Origin: Diphasiastrum complanatum
Taxonomy: Eukaryota > Streptophyta > Lycopodiopsida > Lycopodiales > Lycopodiaceae
DNA length: 64,000 nucleotides
Assembly: GCA_029204225.1 (NCBI GenBank)
Contig: CM055094.1
Span: 29,436,107 to 29,500,106, forward strand
Direction: 5' to 3'
The number at the start of each line of letters is the position of its first letter. Positions within the stretch are counted from its first letter, which is position 1. The translations under genes were made by a program, and so were the position numbers. This document shows positions 37,819 to 47,799 of the stretch, one piece after another. The notes under the pieces were generated by a model. That model saw only the letters and a list, made by a program, of their open reading frames with translations, was not told the origin of the DNA and ran no database searches.

Positions 37819-40783
37819 ATGGCCTCCTCATCCTCTGAAGACTCTGGCACCAAACAGGTGATCCAACGTGACATCCCCGAGGCCACGCAGATTTGGCCTC
37901 TACCCTCTGACACTTTGATCCAACCATGGTTGCAGACAGCCGGGCCCCTCCTTGAAGCCATGGGTTTTTACTCGGCGCTCTTCCATTTTGAGATTAACAT
38001 GGGCCTCACCCTTCATGCTTACACCACCTGAGACGAGGACAAGGCTCGTTTCCACTTCCTGTACCAAGGTACCACGTACAAGGTCAGGATTAACGCCGAC
38101 TCGATGATCACAGTTGGCATTATGTCCGGTGATCGTCAACTCATCTCCCATCACCACGCCAAAGCTCTGATCAAACCATTCGTCACCAAACCACACCAGA
38201 AATTCCCATCCAGACTAACAATGGCTACCTGATAGAAGCTATCACAGAACCCGTCATTCGGACAGCTGCGCATATGTTGAATAACTTTTTGGTTATTTCA
38301 ACATTTCGCAAGGACAGAATCCAGTCTATGTTGCTGAGTCAGATAGTGGAATCCTTTCTGGAATTTCCTAATTCTCCGTTGTGCCATACGACTGGCATAG
38401 CTTCCTTATTCGAGAACTAACAAACTCCATCAAACCCAACAACCGTGAGCGAATCGCAGCAGGCCCCCTGTTGTGTAACTTTGCCTGCGCACTTCTTGAG
38501 ACAAAAGTGTGCGGTTTCCAACGATCATCCCTCCTGTCTACCCTTGTGCCACATACTAACCTTTATTCACCATCTCAAGCATCTACCTCGTCCCAACCTG
38601 CAGTCATTAACACAACGGCCAACAAACGAATGCGTGGCACTGCCTCTACATCCACATCTCCACCTGTTACCTGACGATGTGTTTCCACTAACTACTCCAT
38701 CAACCACCATCACTTCTTCTTCTGTGCAACCCCCACTCCAATTACTGTTGTCGTTACCTCTCTTCCTATTCCATCCACATCTGTTTCTGTCTCCATCCTC
38801 ATTTCTTCTGTTGATACCACTCCTACTTCTCTTCCAGTGTCCGCTGTTCCATCCATCACCATCGCATCCTCCATTACTCCTGCCACCACCGTTGCTCCTC
38901 TCACATTCAACCCTTCTGATTCGCAACTGCTCCCCTGACACTTTGGCATGGATGCAAGTTATCAATTTCTCATCCCCACGCTAGACACTTTCTGCTCCAT
39001 CCTCACCTTCTTCCATACTCCACACCACTCTTCAGTTCCCCACTGTTCCTCCCATCCTCTCGTCCAGACAAACCATGATCATCCCTGTTTCCGTAGTTGT
39101 TTCTCACGCCCCACCCGCTTCGCCAAAGGTTGTCGAGGACAGCCAACTGCTGTCTGATGATGCATTTGTATAAACAGTTTTTGTAGCATCACCAGATCGG
39201 ACTGACCCTACCGCCCCAGATGACATCAAGATAAATGAAAACCTGATCGAAGACAATGACGACGGAATTCCACAAGTCGTTGGGGTCGATACAACACAAG
39301 CCCCTGCCAGTGCCAGTGTACCAACTGCTCCCACGGATCTAACGACGGCGTACCAAACCCTAGGAAAATACATCTTGGATGCGGTAGCAGCCAAAGCTAT
39401 TTTGGAAAGCAAGGTACTATAGTTGGCAACAAGTAATACACAGCTGCGAGCAGACCTCACCAAGCTGCAGCAAGAGTTGATTCTGGCTCAGCAACACAAA
39501 CAAGCAGGGCACCAGGAGATTGCCAAGGTACAGCAGAAGGAGGAGGGCCTAAACAAATATATTCAAAGCCTTTTCAAAGTGCTGACGGAGGTCTCCACAA
39601 AGGTGCGGGAGCTTCAAACTGAAGCATCCCAACGGCTTGACCCCATCCAGACGCAACTTGCACTTTTGGAAGCAGAGAACATGCGCCTGGGGACGGAGGT
39701 TAAAGCCTTACAAAATAAGAAGCTCGTCTAGTTAGTTCAATCTGCACCGGACACAAGGCTGCTTTTCCAATCAGAGATGAATCTTCTACGGTGTCAGGTC
39801 AAGATTTATAGCCAAACCCTGAACAGCTACCATATGGAGTTCAATAAGTATCGGGCAAGCGCAACGCAAGAGCTCGCCCAGGCCAAGCAAGCCCTCAAGG
39901 CATGCCAGAAATACATGGAAACGAAGGCCCAGCCCTCCCCCGTGGTAATTCCACCACCACCTAATTTTGACGCTGCATAGGCTAGTACAAGCCAAGATCA
40001 GAGCCAGCAGACAGCAGGGGGATTTCAACCAAACCAAGGGTCCGAAGGCCAGGACCAAGGCCAGACAGATGCGGCTGCTGAGACGCGCGACCAGAGCCAA
40101 GGTGCAATCACCAGCCAGGGCCCAGTAACATATCTGCCAGCTAGGCCTTCCGAAGACCGAAATCCATGGAGGAGAACATCAATGAATTTTTATTCAAATA
40201 TCTCCACGAGTCATCAAGAGGCGACTAGCAGTTATCATTCTCAGCTCAGACCATTAAGGAAAAGAACTGCAAGCCTTATCCGCCCTCCAACCACAACTGA
40301 AATGGCGCCAATAGTTATTTGAGAGAGACTCCTCTGGACCAGATCACACACAACAATTTCAACTGGCCAATCATCAAATCCGAATATGGGTGGACAACAG
40401 ATGTAGATGTCAGAAGGGTTCTCTCCGCATTCGCCAGCCACTACATCAATTGTCTCGATCCCACAGTTTGCACAACAGCCACTTACGCCTGGGATTTGGA
40501 ATATTTAATGGGCATTGAAATAAAATGGGATGATTTTCTTCCCTCCATATTTTTTGATCCAAATAAGGCGCTCGCTTTTGACAAAGTCAAAGACCAGCTA
40601 CCAGTCATTCGCATATATTACCGAGCTACATTCCTTGGCGATCCCTGGACGAAACGATTCCAAGCATGGGTGGATCAGGAATGGTTGATAGGAGTTCACA
40701 AGTCCTTCCACACGCCAAAGGACTCAAAGAAACTGGACCGTCTCAAATTTATGGAAGACGTTACGGGATATCTCATCCACTAG
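37819..40783 (+). pseudogene. Extra ORF, second copy (element 3), unknown function
   Basis: Start ATG 37819 (MASSSSEDSGTKQVIQRD). The N-terminal part runs to about 38430 with stops at 38029 and 38230. It includes NGYLIEAITEPVIRTAAHML, which aligns with GYRLEAINDQPLAAACVYL of the element 1 copy, and then YDWHSFLIRELTNSIK, aligning with YDWAQFASDCLHDCIK. An S/T/P-rich region fills 38550-39400. A strong coiled coil covers 39423-39980 (LRADLTKLQQELILAQQHKQ, LALLEAENMRLGTEVKAL), with one stop between its halves. A Q/G-rich linker leads to the C-terminal domain (about 40140-40783) with NNFNWPIIKSEYGW, YLMGIEIKWDDFLPSIFFDP and IRIYYRATF. The 154-residue stretch 40319-40783 is fully open. No membrane segments are seen. 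I do not recognise the family. Confidence 0.72.
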
Positions 40784-40856
40784 AGGCGGTCCAAGAGAAC
40801 GCTCTACTAAATCGGCAGAGTGCCGAGGGACCGGCACTACTTCAGGCCGTGGGTCC

Positions 40857-41667
40857 TGTTGGGGGTATTCCCAACAAAGTTTTAATAAATAAAATCCTCC
40901 AATAAAATGTGTTGCGAGGGCATGGCATCCTGCGTGTATAAGCCCATGGCCCAATGAGCACGCAATTGAAGTTGTGAATAAAATAAACTTGACTTGGGCC
41001 TTGTAATTAAAATAAAACTAGAGGCCCAATGTCATTTTTAAACTTAGAGATCACTTTTTAGAGTTGGGTCCAAATTGGGACTCACATGAATCTTGTGATT
41101 TCTAATGTACTTTTTGTGGACCCTTGGATCAAATTGGGTCCAAGATGAATGGCTAGGATCATTGTGAATATTAGCCAATAAGATTGAGGGGCAAGGGCCT
41201 TCCCTATTTTATAAAAAGGCACCATTTGTACACCATTTCCATGCTAATGAGAAGGAGGAAACTCTACCATTTTTGGAAGAGAAGCATCCTCATTTGCTAT
41301 TCAATACTTGCTATTGCTCTTGGTTGTATTTTCTATTGCTTTCTATTTCCATGTTTTATTGTTTGCCATAGTGAATGTTTTTCCATTAGCAAGCATAAGG
41401 AGCATTTGAGCTAACCTCCACCCTCACTCTCTTTCTCTTCTCTTCTCGATCTCTTCTTCTCCATTCCTTCCCTTCAACCAAAACTATGATGAATGAGAGT
41501 GTAGAGGAATAGAGTTAAAGAGGAGTAGTATAGTGGTGAGTAGAGTTAAGGGAGAAAGTAGGAAATTAACTAAAAGTAGCATCTATGCATAGTTAGGCAC
41601 CTATCCAGTGATCTAACCTTTGTTGACAGGTGGAAGGGCTATACTACGAAAGATCCACAACACTACA
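40857..41667 (+). mobile_element. Element 3, 3' LTR, 811 bp
   Basis: Starts TGTTGGGGGTATTCCC and ends CACAACACTACA. It is nearly the same sequence as the inverted LTR at 44950-45981. It has a TATA-type TTTTATAAAAAGGC near 41210 and a C/T-rich R-U5-like part. It is followed by TCAAA (41668-41672), the complement of the TTTGA that follows the inverted LTR. Confidence 0.88.
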
Positions 41668-41672
41668 TCAAA

Positions 41673-41758
41673 CATATCATATTGACCAAACCTAACAACC
41701 AGCAAAAGCTCCGAGTTGAGGAGAATATGCTCACCTGCATCCATCCACAACAACAATC
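41673..41758 (-). repeat. Target-site flank, inverted copy of 46600-46685
   Basis: About 86 bases immediately outside the element 3 LTR are the reverse complement of 46600-46685 with a few differences (shared: CTCCGAGTTGAGGAGAATATG). Confidence 0.85.
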
Positions 41759-41759
41759 G

Positions 41760-41790
41760 ATGTGTATGTGTGTTTGCATGTGTGTGTGCA

Positions 41791-41830
<40 letters not shown>

Positions 41831-42112
41831 GTGTGTGGGTGCATGTATGTGTATGTGTATGTGTATGTGTTGTGCGTGCATGTGGTGTGTGTGCACATGT
41901 GTATGTGTTGTGCATGCATGTGGTGTGTGTGCACACGTGTATGTGTATGTGTTGTGTATGTGTGTGTGAGTGTGTGTATGTGTATGTGGTGAGTATGTGT
42001 GTGCCAGTGTGTGTATGTGCACACGTGTATGTGTGTGCGAGTGTGTGTATGTGCACACGTGTATGTGTATATGTATGTGTATGTGTTGTGTGTGCATGTG
42101 CATGCATGTGTC
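41760..42112. repeat. TG-rich minisatellite
   Basis: About 350 bases of (TG)n broken into higher-order units such as GTGTATGTGTATG and GTGTGTGTGCACACGTG. The open frames through it on both strands (Cys-Val or Thr-His repeats) are artefacts. Confidence 0.92.
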
Positions 42113-42589
42113 TTTACTAATTCCAAGCTATATCAGCCCAGGAGTATTTGAAAAATAGCTAGAGAGTTGCAAATATTTCAAAGATTCAAGAGTTTCAAGC
42201 TGTGGTGTTAAAGAATTAGAATCTGAGCAGCAAATGATGAATGCAAAATGTGCAAATGATTGCGCTAGAATGTGTTGAACCAAAAGTTTTTGAAGCGTGT
42301 ATTCTAAAGCAGAAGACATACTTGTCTGCGAAGGGGTGAAAGATTCCAAAATTTCAGTAGGGGTCAAGTATTGTCTTAGAATAAAAATGCTTGAGCTTGC
42401 AAAAAGCATGGCCACAATCCATTGACTTACTTTGTGAATGGTGCTCCTACAAAACCAAAAGATATTATAGAAAGACTTACCATATCTTTGAGAATTTGAT
42501 GTTGATGCATATTAGTATAGTTCATTTGGGCTACCAATGCACCTATTACTTCTAACTCTATGATGGAATGCATAAATAGGGATCAAAGC

Positions 42590-42705
42590 CATTTGTTAGA
42601 ATTTCCTTTGATGACATATTGGTTCATAGCAACAATTAAGTCGAGCATAAAGAGCATCTGGTTACTGTTTTTGAAATGCTTAAGGATCTAAACCAAGCTA
42701 GCCAT
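42590..42705 (+). pseudogene. Small Ty3 RT relic
   Basis: One frame reads KPFVRISFDDILVHSNN, a stop, then VEHKEHLVTVFEMLKDLN. This is the RT catalytic box and the following helix of Ty3 elements of the FFDDILVYS type, a different lineage from the FLDD/YLDN copies elsewhere in the window. No other domain of the element could be found nearby. Confidence 0.65.
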
Positions 42706-43128
42706 ATTGAAGTATTAGAAGCACCTGGAGTTGTGCAATGCGCTTCATCTAAGTCTCCTCACCCCCTTCTGTCATAGGCAGTGTTGCAACTAGTGCATCA
42801 AACTAAACCATTAAAATGCACATTGACAATCACAAAAGCTCCTCATCAGTCATATAGAACCATAAACAAACAACAAAGTTCCCTACAAAGAGCCTTCGAG
42901 CTATTCCAAACCAGAACATATATCAGACAGAGAATGAGAAACGTGTGAAGAAATGAAGTGCGATTTGTGAAAATACTGCTTCTGAGGGTGCATGCATGCG
43001 ATGTTTTGAAGGAGGGAGGAAGTCACTTATGATAGGAGTTCCAGTAAGATGGTTATAAGCTCTTATCTGCCAAGATCGTCAGGGAAGAGCAAACTTAAAC
43101 AACAGCCTTCTATCATGAAAGTCAACTT

Positions 43129-43416
43129 TTGTACAGGGAGATTCTTAATTGCAATGGTGATCCACGGAACCCAGACAACTATGGTACAACACCACATCTA
43201 GAATTGGAAGAACATGTTTCAGATCTTTTGGGGACCAGTTCTTATGTCTCTCCAACTCCTGCTATTGAGGTCACGTGTGTGATATGTCAAGACCAATCTG
43301 AATGTTCTGAAGAAGGGCTAATCATATTAGGTCCAATCATATTCCAAGGAAGGTATGAGGTCTCATCATTATGCCAATATGATGGTCCCCAAACTCAATA
43401 TGATGGTCGATTTATG
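43129..43416 (+). CDS. Unrecognised open frame, 96 codons
   Basis: No ATG-initiated family match is recognised. The frame includes GTTPHLELEEHVSDLLGTSS and CVICQDQSECSEE. Composition is ordinary, without repeats. It may be an exon relic or chance. It is listed because it is one of the few non-repetitive open frames in 42-45 kb. Confidence 0.2.
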
Positions 43417-43879
43417 TAAGATATGACCTACACATGTTATGAAATGTATAAAATGGAGCTACTTAACAACTGCAATCCATGCACTCCCAATCCAATTTCA
43501 GGGAGTAAGTCTACCATTAAAAGAAAAAATAAATAAATCTATAAAAAGGGAGTGGTAAGGATTGCACCTATGGCAGGGAGTGCATGTGGGGCACTCCTTG
43601 AAAATAGCCCAATACTATGCCTCTGGTTGTATCTGCTAGGAAGGTTTGGCAAAAAACAATATCCCTCAATCAAATTTGCAAAGTATTACTAATCTCTACT
43701 TTTATGCGGCAAAGAGTACTTAAAAAGTACCAGTTCTCCCCATTATTCCCATAGAAATTCAAAATTATCTCTATTAGAAGAATCAAGATCATATATCTGA
43801 TTACATACAATTATTATGATATTATTCATTTGTTCTGCCTTAAGAGCGCGTACCTTGTCATGTTGCTTGTCAATACACT

Positions 43880-44313
43880 ATGAAAATTGAGAAACAAAAG
43901 CCTGAAGAAGATTTTAATGGGTATTGTACAAAGTGCTTGTTTAAGGAGGTCAAGAACTTACTTGCAAAGCATGAATTTGGATCTTTAGGGGAGCATAAGG
44001 AAGGAAACACAACAGTGCCATCAAAAGCCTCGCCTATCTCCTCATCACCAAGCAAAGCATTGGGTTTGCTGCTCATCAGCTATCTGAAATTGGCAATGGT
44101 GGATATGCTCTAAACCCAGATTTAAATCCAAATACTGCAGCTGCTTAAAAATTGTCTAAGCTTGGAAATAGAGGATCGGTAGATCTAAGCCCAGCTTTAA
44201 AGTCAAGTACTAAAGCTCCCCAAGAATCGTCCGAGCTTGAAAATGACGGATCAGTTTGGAACCCAGCTCTTAAGGCCCCCATAGACTATACAAATGTGTG
44301 GTGTTGGAAGTAG
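43880..44313 (+). pseudogene. Unrecognised frame with about 75 bp degenerate internal repeat
   Basis: An open frame from ATG 43880 (MKIEKQKPEEDFNGYC) runs to 44113. The following 200 bases, with stops, carry two to three imperfect units of the type AACCCAG(A/C)T(T/C)TTAAA...AAATGACGGATC. Their translations share L-P-A-L-K and (G/D)GSV features. No known family is recognised. Confidence 0.25.
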
Positions 44314-44325
44314 AATGAGTTAGGG

Positions 44326-44448
44326 GTATATTTTTGGCTACCATGTACAACAGAAGGCTACAAACTTATGGGATTTGTGGTCACCACAACAAAGGAGAAG
44401 CCGCCTATGGAGATATTAAAGGCTCAATGTATTCCTTCAAGGGGGTAG
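44326..44448 (+). pseudogene. Fragment resembling plant VPS62/DUF946 protein
   Basis: A 40-codon stretch reads VYFWLPCTTEGYKLMGFVVT followed by TTKEKPPMEILKAQC, then a stop. The order YFW-P-P-GY-A(L)G-VVT-EKP is the pattern I associate with the plant VPS62/DUF946 family, whose role is unclear. No further parts of that protein are visible on either side, so it is a captured or decayed gene piece. The match rests on recognition of one motif only. Confidence 0.4.
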
Positions 44449-44749
44449 TACTTCTACAGTATATCATTTTCTTTACATTGTTTAATGCGAAAACATCCAG
44501 ATTATTGTTCGAAACATGAGCGCAAAATGTATCTCACTCCAGTAACAACAAAAAAAGGTAATCCCCATGAGTTGGATGGTGATGAGAAGTTTGACGTTGT
44601 AGTGACCTACCTTGGCTGGCCTTGGGCGGTCAATCGTATGATCTGTCGTGGATGATCCGTCATTTGCTTTGGGTGCAATAGGTTTTACCGCCCATGTGGT
44701 TGGATCTACCTTTACAGCCTGTTCTCTGTTTGGATGATTGGTTTGGGTT

Positions 44750-44932
44750 TCAAGCCCTTAGAGGTTGTTCAGGGCCTCCTCTACCCTCTCACACCTCCTC
44801 CGCTAGCTATGAACAGTCCAAACACAAAAAAATAGAGAAAACTAACTCTAAACTCCCAAAAATCTACCTAAACTACTCTAAAAAGCAAGAAAATAGCTAA
44901 AATGCAACTAAACTAGTTAGTGGAAACCTATT
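44750..44932 (-). mobile_element. Element 3 leader start, inverted
   Basis: Reverse complement of element-1-type leader: the minus strand matches 22262-22460, including TAGGTTTCCACTAACTAG and the segment around GGGCTTGAAACCCAAACCA. It ends at about 44750, where it meets unrelated sequence. Confidence 0.82.
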
Positions 44933-44949
44933 CCCGACAACGACGCCAT
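44933..44949 (-). other. Ty3 primer binding site, inverted
   Basis: The minus strand reads ATGGCGTCGTTGTCGGG directly after the LTR end CACTACA, matching the element 1 primer site with two substitutions. Confidence 0.8.
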
Positions 44950-45981
44950 TGTAGTGTCGTGGATATTTCGTAGTATAGCCCTTTCGCATGTCAACAAAGG
45001 TTAGATCACTGGATAGGTGCCTAACTATGCATAGATGCTACTTTTAGTTAATTTTCTACTTTCTCCCTTAACTCTACTCACCACTATACTACTCCTCTTT
45101 AACTCTACTCCTCTACACTAAAATTCATCATAGTTTTGGTTGAAGGGAAGGGATGATCTGTATGAACAACATCTAACAGATCTTTTTTGCTGCATGCATA
45201 TGGTTTGATCTAAAAGGAATCCTAGCATGCTTTCCAAAGATGCAGCTATGACAGACAGGGAGATCGACTTTACCAGAAGGATAGTCGAGATCAAGGACCA
45301 TGGATTGTTTGGACATGTTCAAAATAGATGCATGATTCACGTGTCCTAAGCGATGATGCCATAGTAATGCTTTATTGACTAGAACAGAAGAAGAGATTGA
45401 GAAGAGAAGAGAAAGAGAGAGAAAGAGAGTGAGGGTGGAGGTTAGCTCAAATGCTCCTTATGCTTGCTAATGGAAAAACATTCACTATGACAAACAATAA
45501 AACATAGAAATAGAAAGCAATAGAAAACACAACCAAGAGCAATAGCAAGTAGTGAATAGCAAATGAGGATGCTTCTCTTCCAAAAATGGTAGAGTTTCCT
45601 CCTTCTCATTAAGCATGGAAATAGTGTACAAATGGTGCCTTTTTATAAATTGGGGAAGGCCCTTGCCCCTCAATCTTATTGGCTAATATTCACAATGATC
45701 CTAACCATTCATCTTGGACCCAATTTGATCCAAGGGTCCACAAAAAGTACATTAGAAATCACAAGATTCATGTGAGTCCCGATTTGGACCCAACTCTAGA
45801 AAGTGATCTCTAAGTTTAAAAATGACATTGGGACTCTAGTTTTATTTTAATTACAAGGCCCAAGTCAAGTTTATTTTATTTACAACTTCAATTGCGTGCT
45901 CATTGGGCCATGGGCTAATACACGCATGGCATGCCCTGGAGGATTTTATTTATTTACACTTTGTTGGGAATACCCCCAACA
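44950..45981 (-). mobile_element. Element 3 5' LTR, inverted, with insertion
   Basis: Reverse complement of 40857-41667, from TGTAGTGTCGTGG to CCCCCAACA. It is about 220 bases longer because of the foreign segment at 45153-45387. It is followed by TTTGA at 45982-45986. Confidence 0.88.
45153..45387 (-). pseudogene. Captured copia GAG-pre-integrase fragment inside the LTR
   Basis: The minus strand translates to LVNKALLWHHRLGHVNHASI, the LWHxRLGH zinc-binding start of the copia GAG-pre-integrase domain. It continues with LPVCHSCIFGKHARIPFR (the CxxC part) and, after a frameshift, LLDVVHTD, the start of the integrase core. It replaces about 7 bases of LTR between GAAGG and AAGAAGAG. No LTR or other copia part accompanies it. 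Confidence 0.85.
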
Positions 45982-46086
45982 TTTGACTGTGATGACTCTA
46001 TACGAATTTGATTTACTTTAATATTCATATTTTGGTATTGTGGTGATAATGTATAGTTTAGTTTAGATTTGTTAGGTTCAAAAACA
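45982..46086. repeat. Target-site flank, direct copy of 46686-46790
   Basis: From TTTGACTGTGATGACTC onward, about 100 bases match 46686-46790 in the same orientation with about ten differences. Confidence 0.88.
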
Positions 46087-46599
46087 TACACACCACTCAT
46101 GTGTTGGAGAGGATTCCCCTCAAAAATCCAATCATACTTGGCTAGATTTGCCTTGTAACATTTCACCAACAATACTGGGTTTTCAGTGTTTCAAAGTTAC
46201 TATTGACATTTCTATCTTACATGGGTTTGTACTTTGTCTTTCATTATCGTGTCCCTTACTACACTATAATGTGTATTGGTGGACACGGTAATTTCATTGA
46301 CAACTTTCAAATATGTGATTTTCTAACCATACAGCCTTTTACATTATGGTTGTATGATTTAAGAAATGCTTCTTAGACAGTTATGTCACTGCTAGACTGG
46401 GGTAAAGTTTGGCTACTAGTTCCGAATTGGGGTCTACTTTAGTCGTACTTTTGTAATTGTTGACTTTCAAGCACTAATTATACACTGTTAACTTTATAAT
46501 TTTGTAACTTTGATTAAAGCTGAAACAATATGGGCATGGATAACAATTGAGAATATGTGTAGAAACTTGTAGTTCCCACAATAATGTCCCTGTTCTAAC

Positions 46600-46782
46600 A
46601 CGGTTGTTGTTGTGGATGGATGTAGGTGAGCATATTCTCCTCAACTCGGAGCTTTTGTTGGTTGTTAGGTTTGGTATATGATATATTTGACTGTGATGAC
46701 TCTATACGAATTTGATTTACTTTAATATTTGTATTTTGGTATTATTGTGATAATGTGTAGTTTTGTTTAGATTTGTTACGTC

Positions 46783-46790
<8 letters not shown>
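46600..46790. repeat. Uninterrupted copy of the element 3 target region
   Basis: The left half (46600-46685) equals the inverse of 41673-41758. TTTGA sits at 46686-46690. The right half equals 45987-46086. Thus both outer flanks of element 3 are found side by side here with a single TTTGA, as expected of an empty site or a second copy of the target repeat. Confidence 0.8.

Positions 46791-46816
<26 letters not shown>
46785..46816. repeat. (AC)n microsatellite
   Basis: Pure CA run with a further CA-rich tail to about 46860. Confidence 0.9.
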
Positions 46817-46817
<1 letters not shown>

Positions 46818-47364
46818 CGTGCAAACACACATACAAATACACATACACTCACACACACAAACCTTTGCTGGGCTCTCAAATCCTTAAACCTGCATACATC
46901 GCATACAAGCACACATTTTGTACTAACACATTCTCTATTGTCTTCGATCTCCGGACGCTCGTCATCGACGGGCTTACACACATTATGTCCGTCTTCAATC
47001 ATCAATCGCCTGCTCTGAGCATACACGTCTCGACCGGTCGCTCGTCAATGATGGGCATACCCGTCATCGATATATATACACATACATCGGCCACTCCTCA
47101 ACGACCATCGACTTTTCTCCTAAACCATCGGCCGCCATCCAAATCATTGGCCGTCACCCAGATCGTCGCCTAGAGTGCATGAGGACCGTTTGAGACCGCA
47201 CTAGGTGCGGCCATTTGTGTCCATTTTAGGCCATTTGAGGGCACTTTCGACCATTTTAGACCACATTAGGACTGCCCATCATCTAGATTGTCCGCCGCCT
47301 ATCAACGATGGAGATACCCACTAGATCGTCGGCCGTCCATTGCCCGTCAACGACAGGCACTCTT

Positions 47365-47366
47365 TA

Positions 47367-47417
<51 letters not shown>

Positions 47418-47490
47418 GTATATTTATGTATATATATACGTATATTTATGTGTGTGTGTGTGTGTGTATCTACACACACACACACACACA
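47365..47490. repeat. (TA)n, (GT)n and (CA)n microsatellites
   Basis: A TA run of about 50 bases (to 47416) is followed by ATATACGTATATTTATGTAT units, a GT run (about 47451-47467) and a CA run (about 47473-47491). The GT and CA runs could form a hairpin. Confidence 0.92.
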
Positions 47491-47799
47491 CATCTAATTA
47501 AGAAATGCTCTCATGATTTACTTGCTTGTTTCGGTAACTATGATCACAATGAATGAACTATCTTGAGTTCTTTTGATCAGACAACACTCTAAATGTTAAC
47601 AATGAAAAAATTTGTGTGAAAAGTCTTCTAATCCCCTCAATATGGTTGTTGCTACTAACGGATATGAAGAGTTGAAGTGCCATGAAATGATCATGAATTT
47701 ACTACTCGTTGATGCTTAACTTTCATTAACGATGTCTCCTTTGAAGTTTATTGCTTTTTGTTTAAACCTTTGGTTATACTTCGACTATTTCTAATATAA

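Noticed and set aside
38445-38984. Leu/Pro/Ser-rich plus-strand frame and Gly/Asn-rich minus-strand frames
   Set aside because: They are alternative frames of the S/T/P-rich linker of the extra ORF; low-complexity coding leaves long open shadows.
41613-42158. Long Thr-His and Cys-Val frames on both strands
   Set aside because: Products of the TG minisatellite; open in several frames at once.
47288-47556. Ile-Tyr repeat frames
   Set aside because: Translation of the TA microsatellite.
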